From Bacillota bacterium (GTDB lineage: Bacteria > Bacillota > Clostridia > Oscillospirales > Ruminococcaceae): a stretch of DNA of 64,000 nucleotides. A program made the translations under genes and the position numbers. This document shows positions 1 through 7,223 of the stretch, piece by piece. The stretch is from the NCBI GenBank assembly GCA_023439835.1, contig JAEXUW010000016.1, positions 1 through 64,000 of the forward strand, in the 5' to 3' direction. The notes under the pieces are model-generated. The model searched no databases. It was not told the DNA's origin and saw only the letters and a list, made by a program, of their open reading frames with translations. The stretch's first letter is position 1. Each line of letters begins with the position of its first letter.

Positions 1-323
1 AATTATGTATTACATAAAGCTCTTTCACTACAACATTTGGATTGTTTGAAAGCTTATCCCAATCATTTATATCAAGTAAAGCTTCTTCAATTTCCTCTGA
101 TATCAAATCGTATTCAGAATCAAGTACCGGTAGATCGCTGAGTTTTTCCACCGCTAAAAACTCAGCTTCTGTCGGATTATGAGGGGACTGAAATGGAGTA
201 GTACCGTTATCATTATAAAAAAAAAACAATATATACTCCACAGCTTACAAAAAAGACTGAAAAAGAAATGATCAAAGCATAAAGAATTATTTTTTTTATT
301 TGAAATGCAAATATGTTTTTCAT
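1..323 (-). pseudogene. Immunity-like membrane-anchored protein, frameshifted in an A10 tract, partial
   Basis: The gene starts at 323 behind an AGGAGGC ribosome-binding site and encodes one N-terminal membrane segment (MKNIFAFQIKKIIL...). The frame closes at a run of ten A (217-226). With nine or twelve A it would stay open to the window edge. The downstream frame (QSPHNPTEAEFLAVEKLSDL...) aligns with the intact 173-residue protein at 3476-3982 (QSPELSDEEYLSVNKLSEL...), so the two are paralogues and this one carries a one-base slip. It is either a decayed copy, a slip-strand switch, or a sequencing error in the homopolymer. The gene continues off the left end. Its function is unknown. Its position after a cassette tail suggests an immunity-type partner, which is inference. 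Confidence 0.6.
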
Positions 324-353
324 AACTGCCTCCTAAATTTAACCCATGAGATG

Positions 354-411
354 AGTATAAACAACTAAAGCTTATTAGCAATCAAGTAATATGAGATTGG
401 TAAATGTGCGT
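354..411. repeat. Leader repeat, copy 1
   Basis: This segment of about 58 bp lies just upstream of the frameshifted gene at 323. It is nearly identical to 894-952, which lies upstream of the 145-residue membrane protein; both share the core TTATTAGCAATCAAGTAATA. The duplicated leaders suggest that gene plus leader moves or duplicates as one unit. Confidence 0.75.
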
Positions 412-426
412 GTGTCATTTCCCCTG

Positions 427-864
427 TTAATACAATGTCTCCATACCCCATTGTATCGATATTATTATCCATGCGTATAAAAAAAACACAATCGCATAAA
501 TTAGTAAATGTAAAAATATCATTCCAATCTTTTTATTAGTTTTTGTTTCTTTGCTGCAGATTCCTCGTGCCATCGTCAGTACAGAAACTAAGGCAAAAAT
601 TATATTTATAGGATGAGATATATCATCTGTAATAAACACCGGGAAGTAGCAGAAACATATAAAGCACGCGATTGATATGTTTTCAAATAACCAAAATGTT
701 GTTTTTTTGATACAGATATTTAGTACTATCATTATAAAAGAAACCACAGCAAAGGCTATATATATAGGATAAAAGATATCTTGTTTTGAAATAAAAAATG
801 GCAAGGCGCAGAAATATAAATAACATGCGATTGAGATACCTCCGGATATTGATAATTCTTTCAT
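427..864 (-). CDS. Small membrane protein with an internal duplication (cassette partner)
   Basis: This is a hydrophobic protein of 145 residues with about five predicted membrane segments. An AGGAGGT ribosome-binding site sits 6 bases before the ATG at 864. Residues about 10-53 and 63-105 are an internal repeat: SIACYLYFCALPFFI matches SIACFICFCYFPVFI, and both continue into a HPI/YPI...FAxVS stretch. I do not recognise the family. It follows a truncated PPC-like cassette tail (986-1202) and precedes the frameshifted immunity-like gene. A role as a membrane immunity or anchoring protein fits the position but is inference. Confidence 0.6.
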   Translation of the reverse strand: MKELSISGGISIACYLYFCALPFFISKQDIFYPIYIAFAVVSFIMIVLNICIKKTTFWLFENISIACFICFCYFPVFITDDISHPINIIFALVSVLTMARGICSKETKTNKKIGMIFLHLLIYAIVFFLYAWIIISIQWGMETLY

Positions 865-893
865 AATGACCTCCTATGTTTAAGTGATAAGAT

Positions 894-952
894 TAATATA
901 AATAACTAAAACTTATTAGCAATCAAGTAATATGAAATTGGAAGGTGTGCGT
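894..952. repeat. Leader repeat, copy 2
   Basis: Direct repeat of 354-411, with the same orientation and the same position relative to the following minus-strand gene. A few substitutions separate the copies. See the entry at 354. Confidence 0.75.
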
Positions 953-985
953 CTCTTATGCCTCCGATCCTTGTACAACTAGCTT

Positions 986-1202
986 TTATATCCCCGGCGC
1001 ATAAACCCAGTTATCCTGCTCGGCGGTGAGGGTGTAGGTTGTGTTTGTGGTCGCTGAGCTTTCAACAACGATATAATAAGTCGTCCCGCCTTTGAGGGCA
1101 TAGTGGGTGACACCAGGTGAGCTGGTTTCTTCATTTAAACAAGCCACAAGATTTTTCTTTGATATTGAATTTTTATAGATTTTTATTGTTTGCTGAACAT
1201 TC
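986..1202 (-). pseudogene. PPC-like cassette tail, 5'-truncated
   Basis: The reading frame has no start codon. It encodes about 70 residues ending in AEQDNWVYAPGI and a TAA stop (986-988). It is homologous, base for base over about 200 bp, to the C-terminal part of the cassette protein at 2566-3528. The sequence begins immediately after the stop codon of the 445-residue gene (1203), so the join is a recombination junction and not a gene start. The domain looks like a bacterial pre-peptidase C-terminal (PPC) beta-sandwich. The assignment is from sequence pattern only. Confidence 0.7.
996..1193. repeat. PPC-domain repeat, copy 1
   Basis: About 198 bp in direct repeat with 2627-2824. It covers the segment encoding EETSSPGVTHYALKG through AEQDNWVYAP. 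Identity is highest over the C-terminal 150 bp and falls toward the upstream end. It is GC-richer than the flanking membrane-protein genes. Confidence 0.8.
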
Positions 1203-2540
1203 TTATAATAAGTCGAATTTTTTTATTATTTTCTTAGAAAAATCAATTTTATATTGTTTATAAATATTATCGTCAATTTCTTTGTCACTTAATAATCCAT
1301 CATCTGAATAATCTATAATAATTGGAACAATAAAATCTTTATTATATTTGAGCAAATATTCACAGCCATATTCAAAAAACTCAAAATTGTCTTCTAATAT
1401 TAAATTTTTTACTGCATGTGTAAGATTGTGATTCTCTTCTTGTTTAGTTATTTCTTCAACTAGAATTGCCTTAGGAATTTCATCATCAAAATATACAATA
1501 ATTTTATTTTCATATGTATATGAAGTCCCGCCATTAATTTCTTCTAAAGATGGACTTAACTCTATTGGAATTAATGGTTCATAAGTAAATAGGACATCAT
1601 TTCCATATTTAATAACAACTTTCTCAGATGTATATGTATTATAAGTATGCCAACCATAATCTCTCTTGCGATAAAAATATTTATCATAATATTCCACTTC
1701 AAAAGACTTTGGATCACTTGTATATATAGGGCCAAGACTATGGCCATCGAATCCGCAAAGTGAACCGTATGGAGATATTAAGCAAAAAGCAATTATATAT
1801 ATTAAAAATGAACTAAATACTAAATTGACTCTGTATATAAACACCGACTTGCGAGTATCATATTTTTTATATGTATCTTTCCCATAGATAGTATAGACAA
1901 AGCTAAACGCACAAAAATAAACAAAAACAGATATGTACACATTAAGCAAGTCAATTTTTGTATATACGTTAACGAATAAGTTTTCCGTAACATTATCATA
2001 TTTTTGATAGTAGTGATTGATTATATTCTTATAATCATAACATTTAATAATATAAAGTATACCTATTACTATAAGGCTGATTAATATGACCGACATTGTT
2101 ATTTTTGCACGTAAAGCAATCTTATTTTTGGTTTGTTCACTTCTTCTAATTATTAATAGAAAGGTTGCAAATATAAAAATCGTTTCAAATAATGTCTTAG
2201 CTATTATTGTTTCTTCAAATAATGTTACAAATAAAATAGTTGTTATGTCTGTTGAAAGTCTCAACAATACAAGAAAAAATATATTTTTCTTGTATAATTC
2301 CCATACTTCATGAAACACCAAGTTATTTGCTTTTTTAAAGCAGACAATTACAATAAAAGTAAGCACATAAAAATATAGAAATATAAATGGAATTGAAGAA
2401 ACCAATGTTAAAAGATTAATCGGCTTATGAATGTTATTGAATCCTAAAATGTTTTTACTCGCAGACAATAAAACGAAACAAGTTAATTCAAGTAAAATAA
2501 AAACAAGCGTGCTTACAATAAATTTGTTTTTTGTTTTCAT
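1203..2540 (-). CDS. Multi-span membrane protein with C-terminal soluble domain
   Basis: This protein of 445 residues is strongly AT-rich and lysine/isoleucine-rich. The first 270 residues hold about seven predicted membrane segments. The C-terminal 170 residues are polar and presumably extracytoplasmic or cytoplasmic soluble. No family was recognised. Its ATG overlaps by one base (TAATG) the stop codon of an older frame preserved at 2543-2626, so it was once translationally coupled to a different upstream gene. It sits immediately after the PPC-tailed cassette, in the position of an immunity or partner gene. That role is inferred from position only. Confidence 0.6.
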   Translation of the reverse strand: MKTKNKFIVSTLVFILLELTCFVLLSASKNILGFNNIHKPINLLTLVSSIPFIFLYFYVLTFIVIVCFKKANNLVFHEVWELYKKNIFFLVLLRLSTDITTILFVTLFEETIIAKTLFETIFIFATFLLIIRRSEQTKNKIALRAKITMSVILISLIVIGILYIIKCYDYKNIINHYYQKYDNVTENLFVNVYTKIDLLNVYISVFVYFCAFSFVYTIYGKDTYKKYDTRKSVFIYRVNLVFSSFLIYIIAFCLISPYGSLCGFDGHSLGPIYTSDPKSFEVEYYDKYFYRKRDYGWHTYNTYTSEKVVIKYGNDVLFTYEPLIPIELSPSLEEINGGTSYTYENKIIVYFDDEIPKAILVEEITKQEENHNLTHAVKNLILEDNFEFFEYGCEYLLKYNKDFIVPIIIDYSDDGLLSDKEIDDNIYKQYKIDFSKKIIKKFDLL

Positions 2541-2542
2541 TA

Positions 2543-2626
2543 GTCATCCTTCAACTTTCTAAACATTAATTCCACGTATTCGTCAGGCAATTTAAATGAT
2601 TCATCAAGAGGTTTATGCACCCATAA
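2543..2626 (-). pseudogene. Remnant C-terminus of a displaced cassette gene
   Basis: In the frame offset from the 320-residue ORF, this stretch reads LWVHKPLDESFKLPDEYVEL and continues to KLKDD and a TAA stop. The composition is protein-like. The stop overlaps the ATG of the 445-residue gene by one base. The PPC repeat ends exactly where this remnant begins (about 2626/2627). The simplest reading is that recombination replaced the 5' part of an older toxin-like gene and left its last 28 codons. Confidence 0.6.
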
Positions 2627-3528
2627 GGCGCATAAACCCAGTTATCCTGCTCGGCGGTGAGGGTGAAGGTCGTGTTTGTCGTGGCTGAGCTTTCAACGAC
2701 GATATAATAGGTATTTTTGCCTTTGAGGGCATAGTGGGTGACACCAGGTGAGCTGGTTTCTTCACTTAAACAGGCTACAAGAGTATTAACTAAAAATGAC
2801 TCCTTATAGATTTTTATTGTTTGCGATACGCTCTTATCCGTGCTTGAAATTGTGAAAGCATAGTCGCTGTTCTCCTTTGGTGAAAGCGTGAAGATTTTGG
2901 GTATGTCAGCGTTGTTTTTCCGCGTGTATGTAAGCGTGTTTTTGAGCGGGGTTACGGTGTCGTCATCGGCATAAATGCCTTTGTCTATATTTTTATTTTT
3001 GACTATGGCGTTACAGAATTTAGCTGTTATCTGCGGATTTTTGTTGAAGCTGGTATCAAAAATATTGGTGTCATCAATAATAGAATCGACGATGACAGTG
3101 TTGTTATAAATAAGCGCTTGACTGTCAATAATATCATTGTATGAGTCCCCATCCCCATCCTCGCTTGTCGGGTCGGAGAGGATGGGCAGGATTTTTGTGC
3201 CGTATAGCAGGGCTTTTAAGTCGGCTGTGGGCATAAAGGTGAACTGATAGCCATAAAATCTCGTCAGCCCGTCCTTGACATAAAAATATTCATCGCCCAT
3301 TATTTCAATGCAATAGCCATATGACGGGAGATACGCGCTGTTTTCATCGAAGGTTATCAGCGGCGTTGCGTTATAATCATAATAGATTTCCTCAAAATCA
3401 TAAAGCCCATCGCCGTCGGTGTCAGCATAGCTTTTATAGCTGTCTCTTGACGCATTAGGTGACTTGATTGCCATACTATGTCGGCTCCCAGTATCCTGAT
3501 ATTGCCCATTCATCATCGTTTTTCTCAC
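2566..3528 (-). CDS. Cassette protein: Asp-Gly linker plus PPC-like tail, no signal peptide
   Basis: The open frame of 320 residues runs as follows. Residues about 1-20 are a frame accident overlapping the end of the previous gene. A calcium-binding-type motif (ADTDGDGLYDFEE) follows. The conserved linker (YFYVKDGLTRFYGYQFTFMP... to SDPTSEDGDGD) comes next, then a variable stretch and a PPC-like beta domain ending at AEQDNWVYAP. The last 19 residues are read in the wrong frame through a recombination scar. There is no signal peptide and no credible ribosome-binding site at the first ATG, so the gene looks like a silent C-terminal cassette of a large secreted protein. The same linker recurs at 4633 and 5999. 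Confidence 0.55.
   Translation of the reverse strand: MRKTMMNGQYQDTGSRHSMAIKSPNASRDSYKSYADTDGDGLYDFEEIYYDYNATPLITFDENSAYLPSYGYCIEIMGDEYFYVKDGLTRFYGYQFTFMPTADLKALLYGTKILPILSDPTSEDGDGDSYNDIIDSQALIYNNTVIVDSIIDDTNIFDTSFNKNPQITAKFCNAIVKNKNIDKGIYADDDTVTPLKNTLTYTRKNNADIPKIFTLSPKENSDYAFTISSTDKSVSQTIKIYKESFLVNTLVACLSEETSSPGVTHYALKGKNTYYIVVESSATTNTTFTLTAEQDNWVYAPYGCINLLMNHLNCLTNTWN
2627..2824. repeat. PPC-domain repeat, copy 2
   Basis: Direct repeat partner of 996-1193. It lies inside the 320-residue cassette gene. The divergent edges fall at the scar (about 2626) on one side and inside the PPC domain on the other. Confidence 0.8.
3150..3304. repeat. Cassette linker repeat, copy A
   Basis: About 155 bp, direct repeat of 4633-4786. 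The last 42 bp are also found at 5999-6040. It encodes the linker ending SDPTSEDGDGD. It is conserved in DNA as well as protein and is visibly GC-richer than the tails on either side. This is what is expected of a recombination substrate. Confidence 0.85.
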
Positions 3529-3982
3529 AATAAATTCTAATCGGCATATATTTATTTGTTACAAAGACTACCTGCTTTTCATTTTCCTCATTTATATAAT
3601 ATATCCCAAAACAATAATAAACAATTGCTTTTTTATAATTATGCATTATGCTAAGCTCAAATACATCTCCGCAAGGCAACCACTCATAAAAATCTTTGCT
3701 TTTATTATAAATATATTCTTCCGGTAAATTGCCTCCGCTGTTTGTTTTAACTTCAATTGCTTCTCTAATTACATCCTCTATTTTTTCAGAAACTTCATAA
3801 TAATCAGGTTCTGACGTCGGAAGCTCACTAAGTTTATTTACGGACAAATATTCCTCATCTGATAACTCAGGAGATTGAAGAGATTGTGTTCCTGGAAATA
3901 AAATGTTAATTAGACATAGGCTTATAATAAGCACAACTATCAATACAAAAAATAAAAGTAATGCTATTTTTAATTTTTTCAT
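3476..3982 (-). CDS. Membrane-anchored immunity-like protein
   Basis: The ATG at 3982 is preferred over the upstream ATG at 3997 because a GGAGG box lies 6 bases before it. The product of 168 residues has one N-terminal membrane helix followed by a polar domain (LSVNKLSELPTSEPDYYEV... to ISGYWEPT). It is paralogous to the frameshifted gene at the left edge. It overlaps the following cassette frame by 53 bases in another frame and sits 11 bases after the Amidase_6 cassette. The fold and function are unrecognised. The immunity role is inferred from the alternation of tail and membrane gene. Confidence 0.65.
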   Translation of the reverse strand: MKKLKIALLLFFVLIVVLIISLCLINILFPGTQSLQSPELSDEEYLSVNKLSELPTSEPDYYEVSEKIEDVIREAIEVKTNSGGNLPEEYIYNKSKDFYEWLPCGDVFELSIMHNYKKAIVYYCFGIYYINEENEKQVVFVTNKYMPIRIYCEKNDDEWAISGYWEPT

Positions 3983-3993
3983 ATATCCTCCAA

Positions 3994-4797
3994 TCATTCG
4001 ATAACATCATTAATTATTAAAATTTTTATTCCATAATATTTTTCTTTAATAACTGTCGACAGGGATTTATTTGTTGCTGGATCGCTATGAGCAGAATAAT
4101 AAATATCATTTTCGGTAACTCCAGTGATTATTGATGCGTGAGCAACATCGGTTTCGCTATCCATAAAATATAACACATCGCCGACTTGAATGTTGTTTAT
4201 ACTTATTAATTCATTTAATAATGAATCGTTTTTTCTGTAGTCCGCTGAAATAAGTGATGCGGTTTTTAAAGAAAAGTAACTACTAAAAAACTGAAATTGA
4301 TTATCCGCTAATGACCAAGTGCGCGTCCACAAGTAATCGTCCTTTCCGGTTGGCAATTTATCAGCAAAGAAGCTTATAAAACCGTTTACATTTTTCATGC
4401 GCCATTCATCATTCATTTTTAGCCCACCGGCATAAACACATTGTGAAACAAAATTTGCGCAATCTGATGCTTTACCAGTAAAGAAAATATATTCATAATT
4501 ATATTTTTCTGTAAAAAAGCCATTAATTATTTCACTACTCCACGTTAAAGCATATTCCTGAACAGCCTCTCTGTCATAAAAAATATTACCCTTTAGCGGA
4601 AATGGATCTTCAGAATCTTTTCTCCCATCCCCGTCGCCATCCTCGCTCGTCGGGTCGGAGAGGATGGGCAGGATTTTTGTGGTGTATAGCAGGGCTTTTA
4701 AGTCGGCTGTGGGCATAAAGGTGAACTGATAGCCATAAAACCTCGTCAGCCCTTCCTTGACATAAAAATATTCACCGCCCATTATTTTTAACAACAT
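3994..4797 (-). CDS. Cassette protein: linker plus Amidase_6-like cysteine hydrolase tail
   Basis: The frame of 267 residues begins directly inside the conserved linker (GGEYFYVKEGLTRFYGYQ...), 6 bases after the previous stop, with no signal peptide. After SDPTSEDGDGD comes a domain of about 200 residues. It has DCANFVSQCVYAGG (candidate nucleophile Cys), a paired Trp region (DEWRMK, LWTRTWSLADN), GDVLYF, then VAHASIITG (candidate His) and YYSAHSDPATNKSLS. These are hallmarks of the putative amidase domain family Amidase_6 (PF12671), a papain-like fold often tied to peptidoglycan or spore-related hydrolases. As a swapped tail it could be a cell-wall-active effector, which is inference. Confidence 0.7.
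   Translation of the reverse strand: MLLKIMGGEYFYVKEGLTRFYGYQFTFMPTADLKALLYTTKILPILSDPTSEDGDGDGRKDSEDPFPLKGNIFYDREAVQEYALTWSSEIINGFFTEKYNYEYIFFTGKASDCANFVSQCVYAGGLKMNDEWRMKNVNGFISFFADKLPTGKDDYLWTRTWSLADNQFQFFSSYFSLKTASLISADYRKNDSLLNELISINNIQVGDVLYFMDSETDVAHASIITGVTENDIYYSAHSDPATNKSLSTVIKEKYYGIKILIINDVIE
4633..4786. repeat. Cassette linker repeat, copy B
   Basis: Direct repeat of 3150-3304 with only scattered substitutions. Homology ends abruptly at both sides: at the start of the Amidase_6 tail, and just after the CCCATTATTT motif next to the preceding membrane gene. Confidence 0.85.
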
Positions 4798-4803
4798 ACG
4801 CTG

Positions 4804-5259
4804 TTAACATGATAGATTGTTTTTCTTCTTTGATTTATTGAATCTATATATATAAATATATAAAATAATTAAAGAAAAAGAAATTACAATGATGTTATAA
4901 ATTGAATAACTGTTATTATATGAAATTTTGTTTGTTATGTATGTAATACCATATATTGGAGGCTGAAGGAAAAAGTATATAAAAACATTATATACCTCAT
5001 TGGTTTCGACAAAAATAATGTCAATTAACGCTTTTATAAAGTATAACATCCAGTATGCGACAATAATTACCGAAAAATTTATATTTGATATCACAACATA
5101 AATTATTGACATTATTATATATATAACTGAAATCCAGAAATTCATTAATAAAACATCGTATTTGCAAAAGCCCGTACATATTAGATTAATATACCAGCTA
5201 ATAATAGTCGCAAAAATCATAAGTGTTAAAAGTAAAACATTGTACGTGATTTTCTTCAT
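4804..5259 (-). CDS. Small polytopic membrane protein (cassette partner)
   Basis: This protein of 151 residues has about four or five predicted membrane helices and a short basic C-terminus (KSKKKNN). An AGGTG ribosome-binding site precedes the ATG at 5259. It lies 16 bases after the papain-like cassette pseudogene and 6 bases before the Amidase_6 cassette. It is very AT-rich. No family was recognised. A membrane partner or immunity protein for the preceding tail is the inferred role. Confidence 0.6.
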   Translation of the reverse strand: MKKITYNVLLLTLMIFATIISWYINLICTGFCKYDVLLMNFWISVIYIIMSIIYVVISNINFSVIIVAYWMLYFIKALIDIIFVETNEVYNVFIYFFLQPPIYGITYITNKISYNNSYSIYNIIVISFSLIILYIYIYRFNKSKKKNNLSC

Positions 5260-5275
5260 AAGACACCTCGTTTAT

Positions 5276-6056
5276 TTAATATTCCATATACACGCTAACA
5301 TAATCTATAATATTTATTATATCATAATAAGCAATATATCCGTCCTGAAGTTCTATACATTCCTTTAATGAAATAGGCGTATAAGCCGATCCATAATCTG
5401 CCCATAATTGTGTGTCGGAAACTAAATTCCACGCATTCATCGCCACATAAACACAGTTATGATACAAGAAATTGTAATAATTGTTATCGCCATGGAATTT
5501 AATAATACTTTCTAATTGATTTTTAGTAATTTGACAGCTTAGTGCAACACTTGGCGTGTATGAATATTTCGAATCATTTTGTTCCAAATATAAATGCTTA
5601 TAATTATATATTTCTCTATTGAAGAAAATACCGCCTAAAAGATCTAGGTGAATAACCTCAGATGTATAATATATATTTTCATCCAGCCGTTCAACATCAG
5701 CTGAATTTCCAATAGAAACATATTCATTAACTCCGATAAAATATTTAACAGGCGGACAAGGCTGTGAAACGTCAGGGCCAATTACCCTCCGTAGAATTGA
5801 GAAAAGTCTAAATAATTATATACATAACTCTTAAAAACCAAATATGCATGACCTTTCCAAGCCTGACTTCTGTTTTCAGGATTACAAGACACAATCGTTA
5901 GCTCCCCAATAATCCCACCGGCGATGTCTTTTTGCAAAGGTGCGGTTTCCCATAAATCACCGTTCTCATCTAAAGTTCCATCCAAAATCCCGTCTAAGTC
6001 CCCATCCTCGCTGGTCGGGTCGGAGAGGATGGGCAGGATTATATATTTTTCTATCG
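5276..6056 (-). pseudogene. Cassette: short linker plus permuted papain-like tail, frameshifted
   Basis: The frame has no start codon. It enters from the stop of the previous gene and reads ILPILSDPTSEDGD, then DENGDLWETAP. A domain follows with KGHAYLVFKS (candidate His) and, after a one-base frameshift near 5783-5790, NFLYHNCVYVAMNAWN (candidate Cys). The order His then Asn-Cys is typical of circularly permuted NlpC/P60 or LRAT/PPPDE-like cysteine hydrolases. Both halves are clearly one protein: the second frame continues directly (IGPDVSQPCPPVKYF...). As it stands it cannot make a full product unless the frameshift is a sequence error. Confidence 0.6.
5999..6040. repeat. Cassette linker repeat, copy C (short)
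   Basis: These 42 bp match the end of linker copies A and B, encoding ILPILSDPTSEDGD. Only the terminal part of the linker is present, so this cassette joined by a different breakpoint. Confidence 0.8.
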
Positions 6057-6062
6057 TCTTAT

Positions 6063-6539
6063 TTAATCATCTCCAAGAAATATGATACATTGTTTTTCTG
6101 AAGCTTTTATATCTCGATCTATATTAATTTTCTTCACTTTATATATATAAACATAGTTTGTCGGAAGATCTTTATAAATAATTTCACCAACAAACTGTAT
6201 CGGCAAGCCTAAAGTATAAACTTTTTTATCAATCATTCTGCTAAAAGAATATGAAATCGCCTCAAGTTCGTATCCAAACGTAACTATATATGTATAATTG
6301 TCACAATCAAAATCGTAGTTTGGGAAATTCTCCTCAGAAAAAAATCCCCTATATTTCTCATCCTTAATGCTATACCAACGTCCCATAACTTTAACATCTT
6401 CTCTTTTTTCTCTATAAACCTCTTCAAAATCCAGATAAAATTCATGATGATATAGTAAAATTAAATTAAAAACAATAGAAATTAGTAATAAAGCGCCGAT
6501 TGTTATATACATAATGCGTTTCTTCACTTCGCTTTTCAT
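6063..6539 (-). CDS. Membrane-anchored immunity-like protein
   Basis: The product of 158 residues has an N-terminal membrane helix (YITIGALLLISIVFNLILLY) followed by a polar domain rich in Tyr and Asp. The ATG at 6539 follows the stop of the upstream frame directly. A GGAGG box lies inside the last codons of that upstream gene, so the two are translationally coupled. It belongs to the same size and topology class as the 3476 and 1-323 genes, but I see no clear sequence homology. Family unknown; the role is inferred from its position in the array. Confidence 0.6.
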   Translation of the reverse strand: MKSEVKKRIMYITIGALLLISIVFNLILLYHHEFYLDFEEVYREKREDVKVMGRWYSIKDEKYRGFFSEENFPNYDFDCDNYTYIVTFGYELEAISYSFSRMIDKKVYTLGLPIQFVGEIIYKDLPTNYVYIYKVKKINIDRDIKASEKQCIIFLGDD

Positions 6540-6978
6540 TTACAGCCTCCAATTTTCACCTATTTTATTAAGCTTTAATACCCATTTATTGTCAATATAT
6601 TCGCTGTACCCCTCTGCCCAATATCCATCCCCATCATGCATAATAGGAATTTTTTGAAATGGATTTTTGTAATTTAAATAATCTACCTTATCATTAACAA
6701 GTGTGACAACAGGCTTTATAAATCCAGTACAAAAGCTGCCAAGTGCATTGCTTTCAGTATACAATAAATTCTTATCGCTGTCAAATTTTGTTTCTAAAGG
6801 AAGAATCATGTTGATATACTCATCTGAAATTTCAAACTTAATAGTTACGCTGTCAACTTTGTATGCATCAGAATACGCAAGCTCAGGGCATACTCCAAAC
6901 GTCGCCGGGTTTTTCATAACATTTGAATATGAGCTGTTATATGCTGAAAGTGCGTTTTCAGCATTGCCCGAAGCATTT
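6540..6978 (-). pseudogene. Cassette or immunity fragment truncated at a rearrangement breakpoint
   Basis: An open frame extends from 7031, but its first 18 codons are antisense to the mgsA remnant and are an accident. The genuine part starts about 6978 (NASGNAENALSAYNSSYSN...) and ends KWVLKLNKIGENWRL. The C-terminal pattern (W-L-x-KIG-x-NW-L) resembles NTF2-like accessory proteins, which is weak evidence. The 5' end was removed by the rearrangement that created the inverted repeat at 6979. The array therefore once continued upstream, perhaps to its parent gene. Confidence 0.55.
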
Positions 6979-7079
6979 ATTTCAACCGCTGATTTTCTTG
7001 AAACATCTTCTTTAATGTTTGAGGAATACAAGGATTAGTTTTGAATTACAGTGCCAATGTCGCCGCAAGGGCGAAGAGC
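6979..7079 (+). pseudogene. mgsA 3' remnant
   Basis: The plus-strand frame ISTADFLETSSLMFEEY corresponds to residues about 122-138 of the intact methylglyoxal synthase at 12338-12814. A one-base deletion then breaks the frame, although the DNA stays matched through the original stop. The first 120 codons are missing. Confidence 0.8.
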
Positions 7080-7159
7080 TTTGAGTAATACCAAAGCGAA
7101 TAACTAGCGTATAATATACTATTTGTATTATAATTAAGCATTGTTTCTTTCAAATAAAG

Positions 7160-7204
7160 CAAAATAACACGCTGTCATTTTTAGAGCTGACAGCGTGTTT
7201 TTTG
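7160..7204. terminator. Bidirectional terminator (inverted-repeat left copy)
   Basis: Stem ACACGCTGTCA / TGACAGCGTGT with an A-rich left flank and a T-run on the right. It lies between the convergent mgsA remnant and J-domain-like gene and is duplicated at 12224-12266. Confidence 0.85.
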
Positions 7205-7223
7205 TATCTGATAAAATTCATGA

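Noticed and set aside
154..381. Open frame of 75 codons on the minus strand at the left end
   Set aside because: It starts upstream of the real ribosome-binding site and ends at the A10 frameshift. The supported reading is the frameshifted gene starting at 323.
1..6978. Prophage or transposon as the source of the accessory region
   Set aside because: No integrase, transposase, phage structural gene, terminal repeats or attachment sites were found. The repeats are internal to coding cassettes.
6979..7031. N-terminus of the 163-codon frame ending at 6540
   Set aside because: These 18 codons are antisense to the mgsA remnant, so they are not an authentic start.
6703..7038. Plus-strand open frame of 111 codons
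   Set aside because: Its end is the mgsA remnant, but its first part is antisense to the array gene with no ribosome-binding site.
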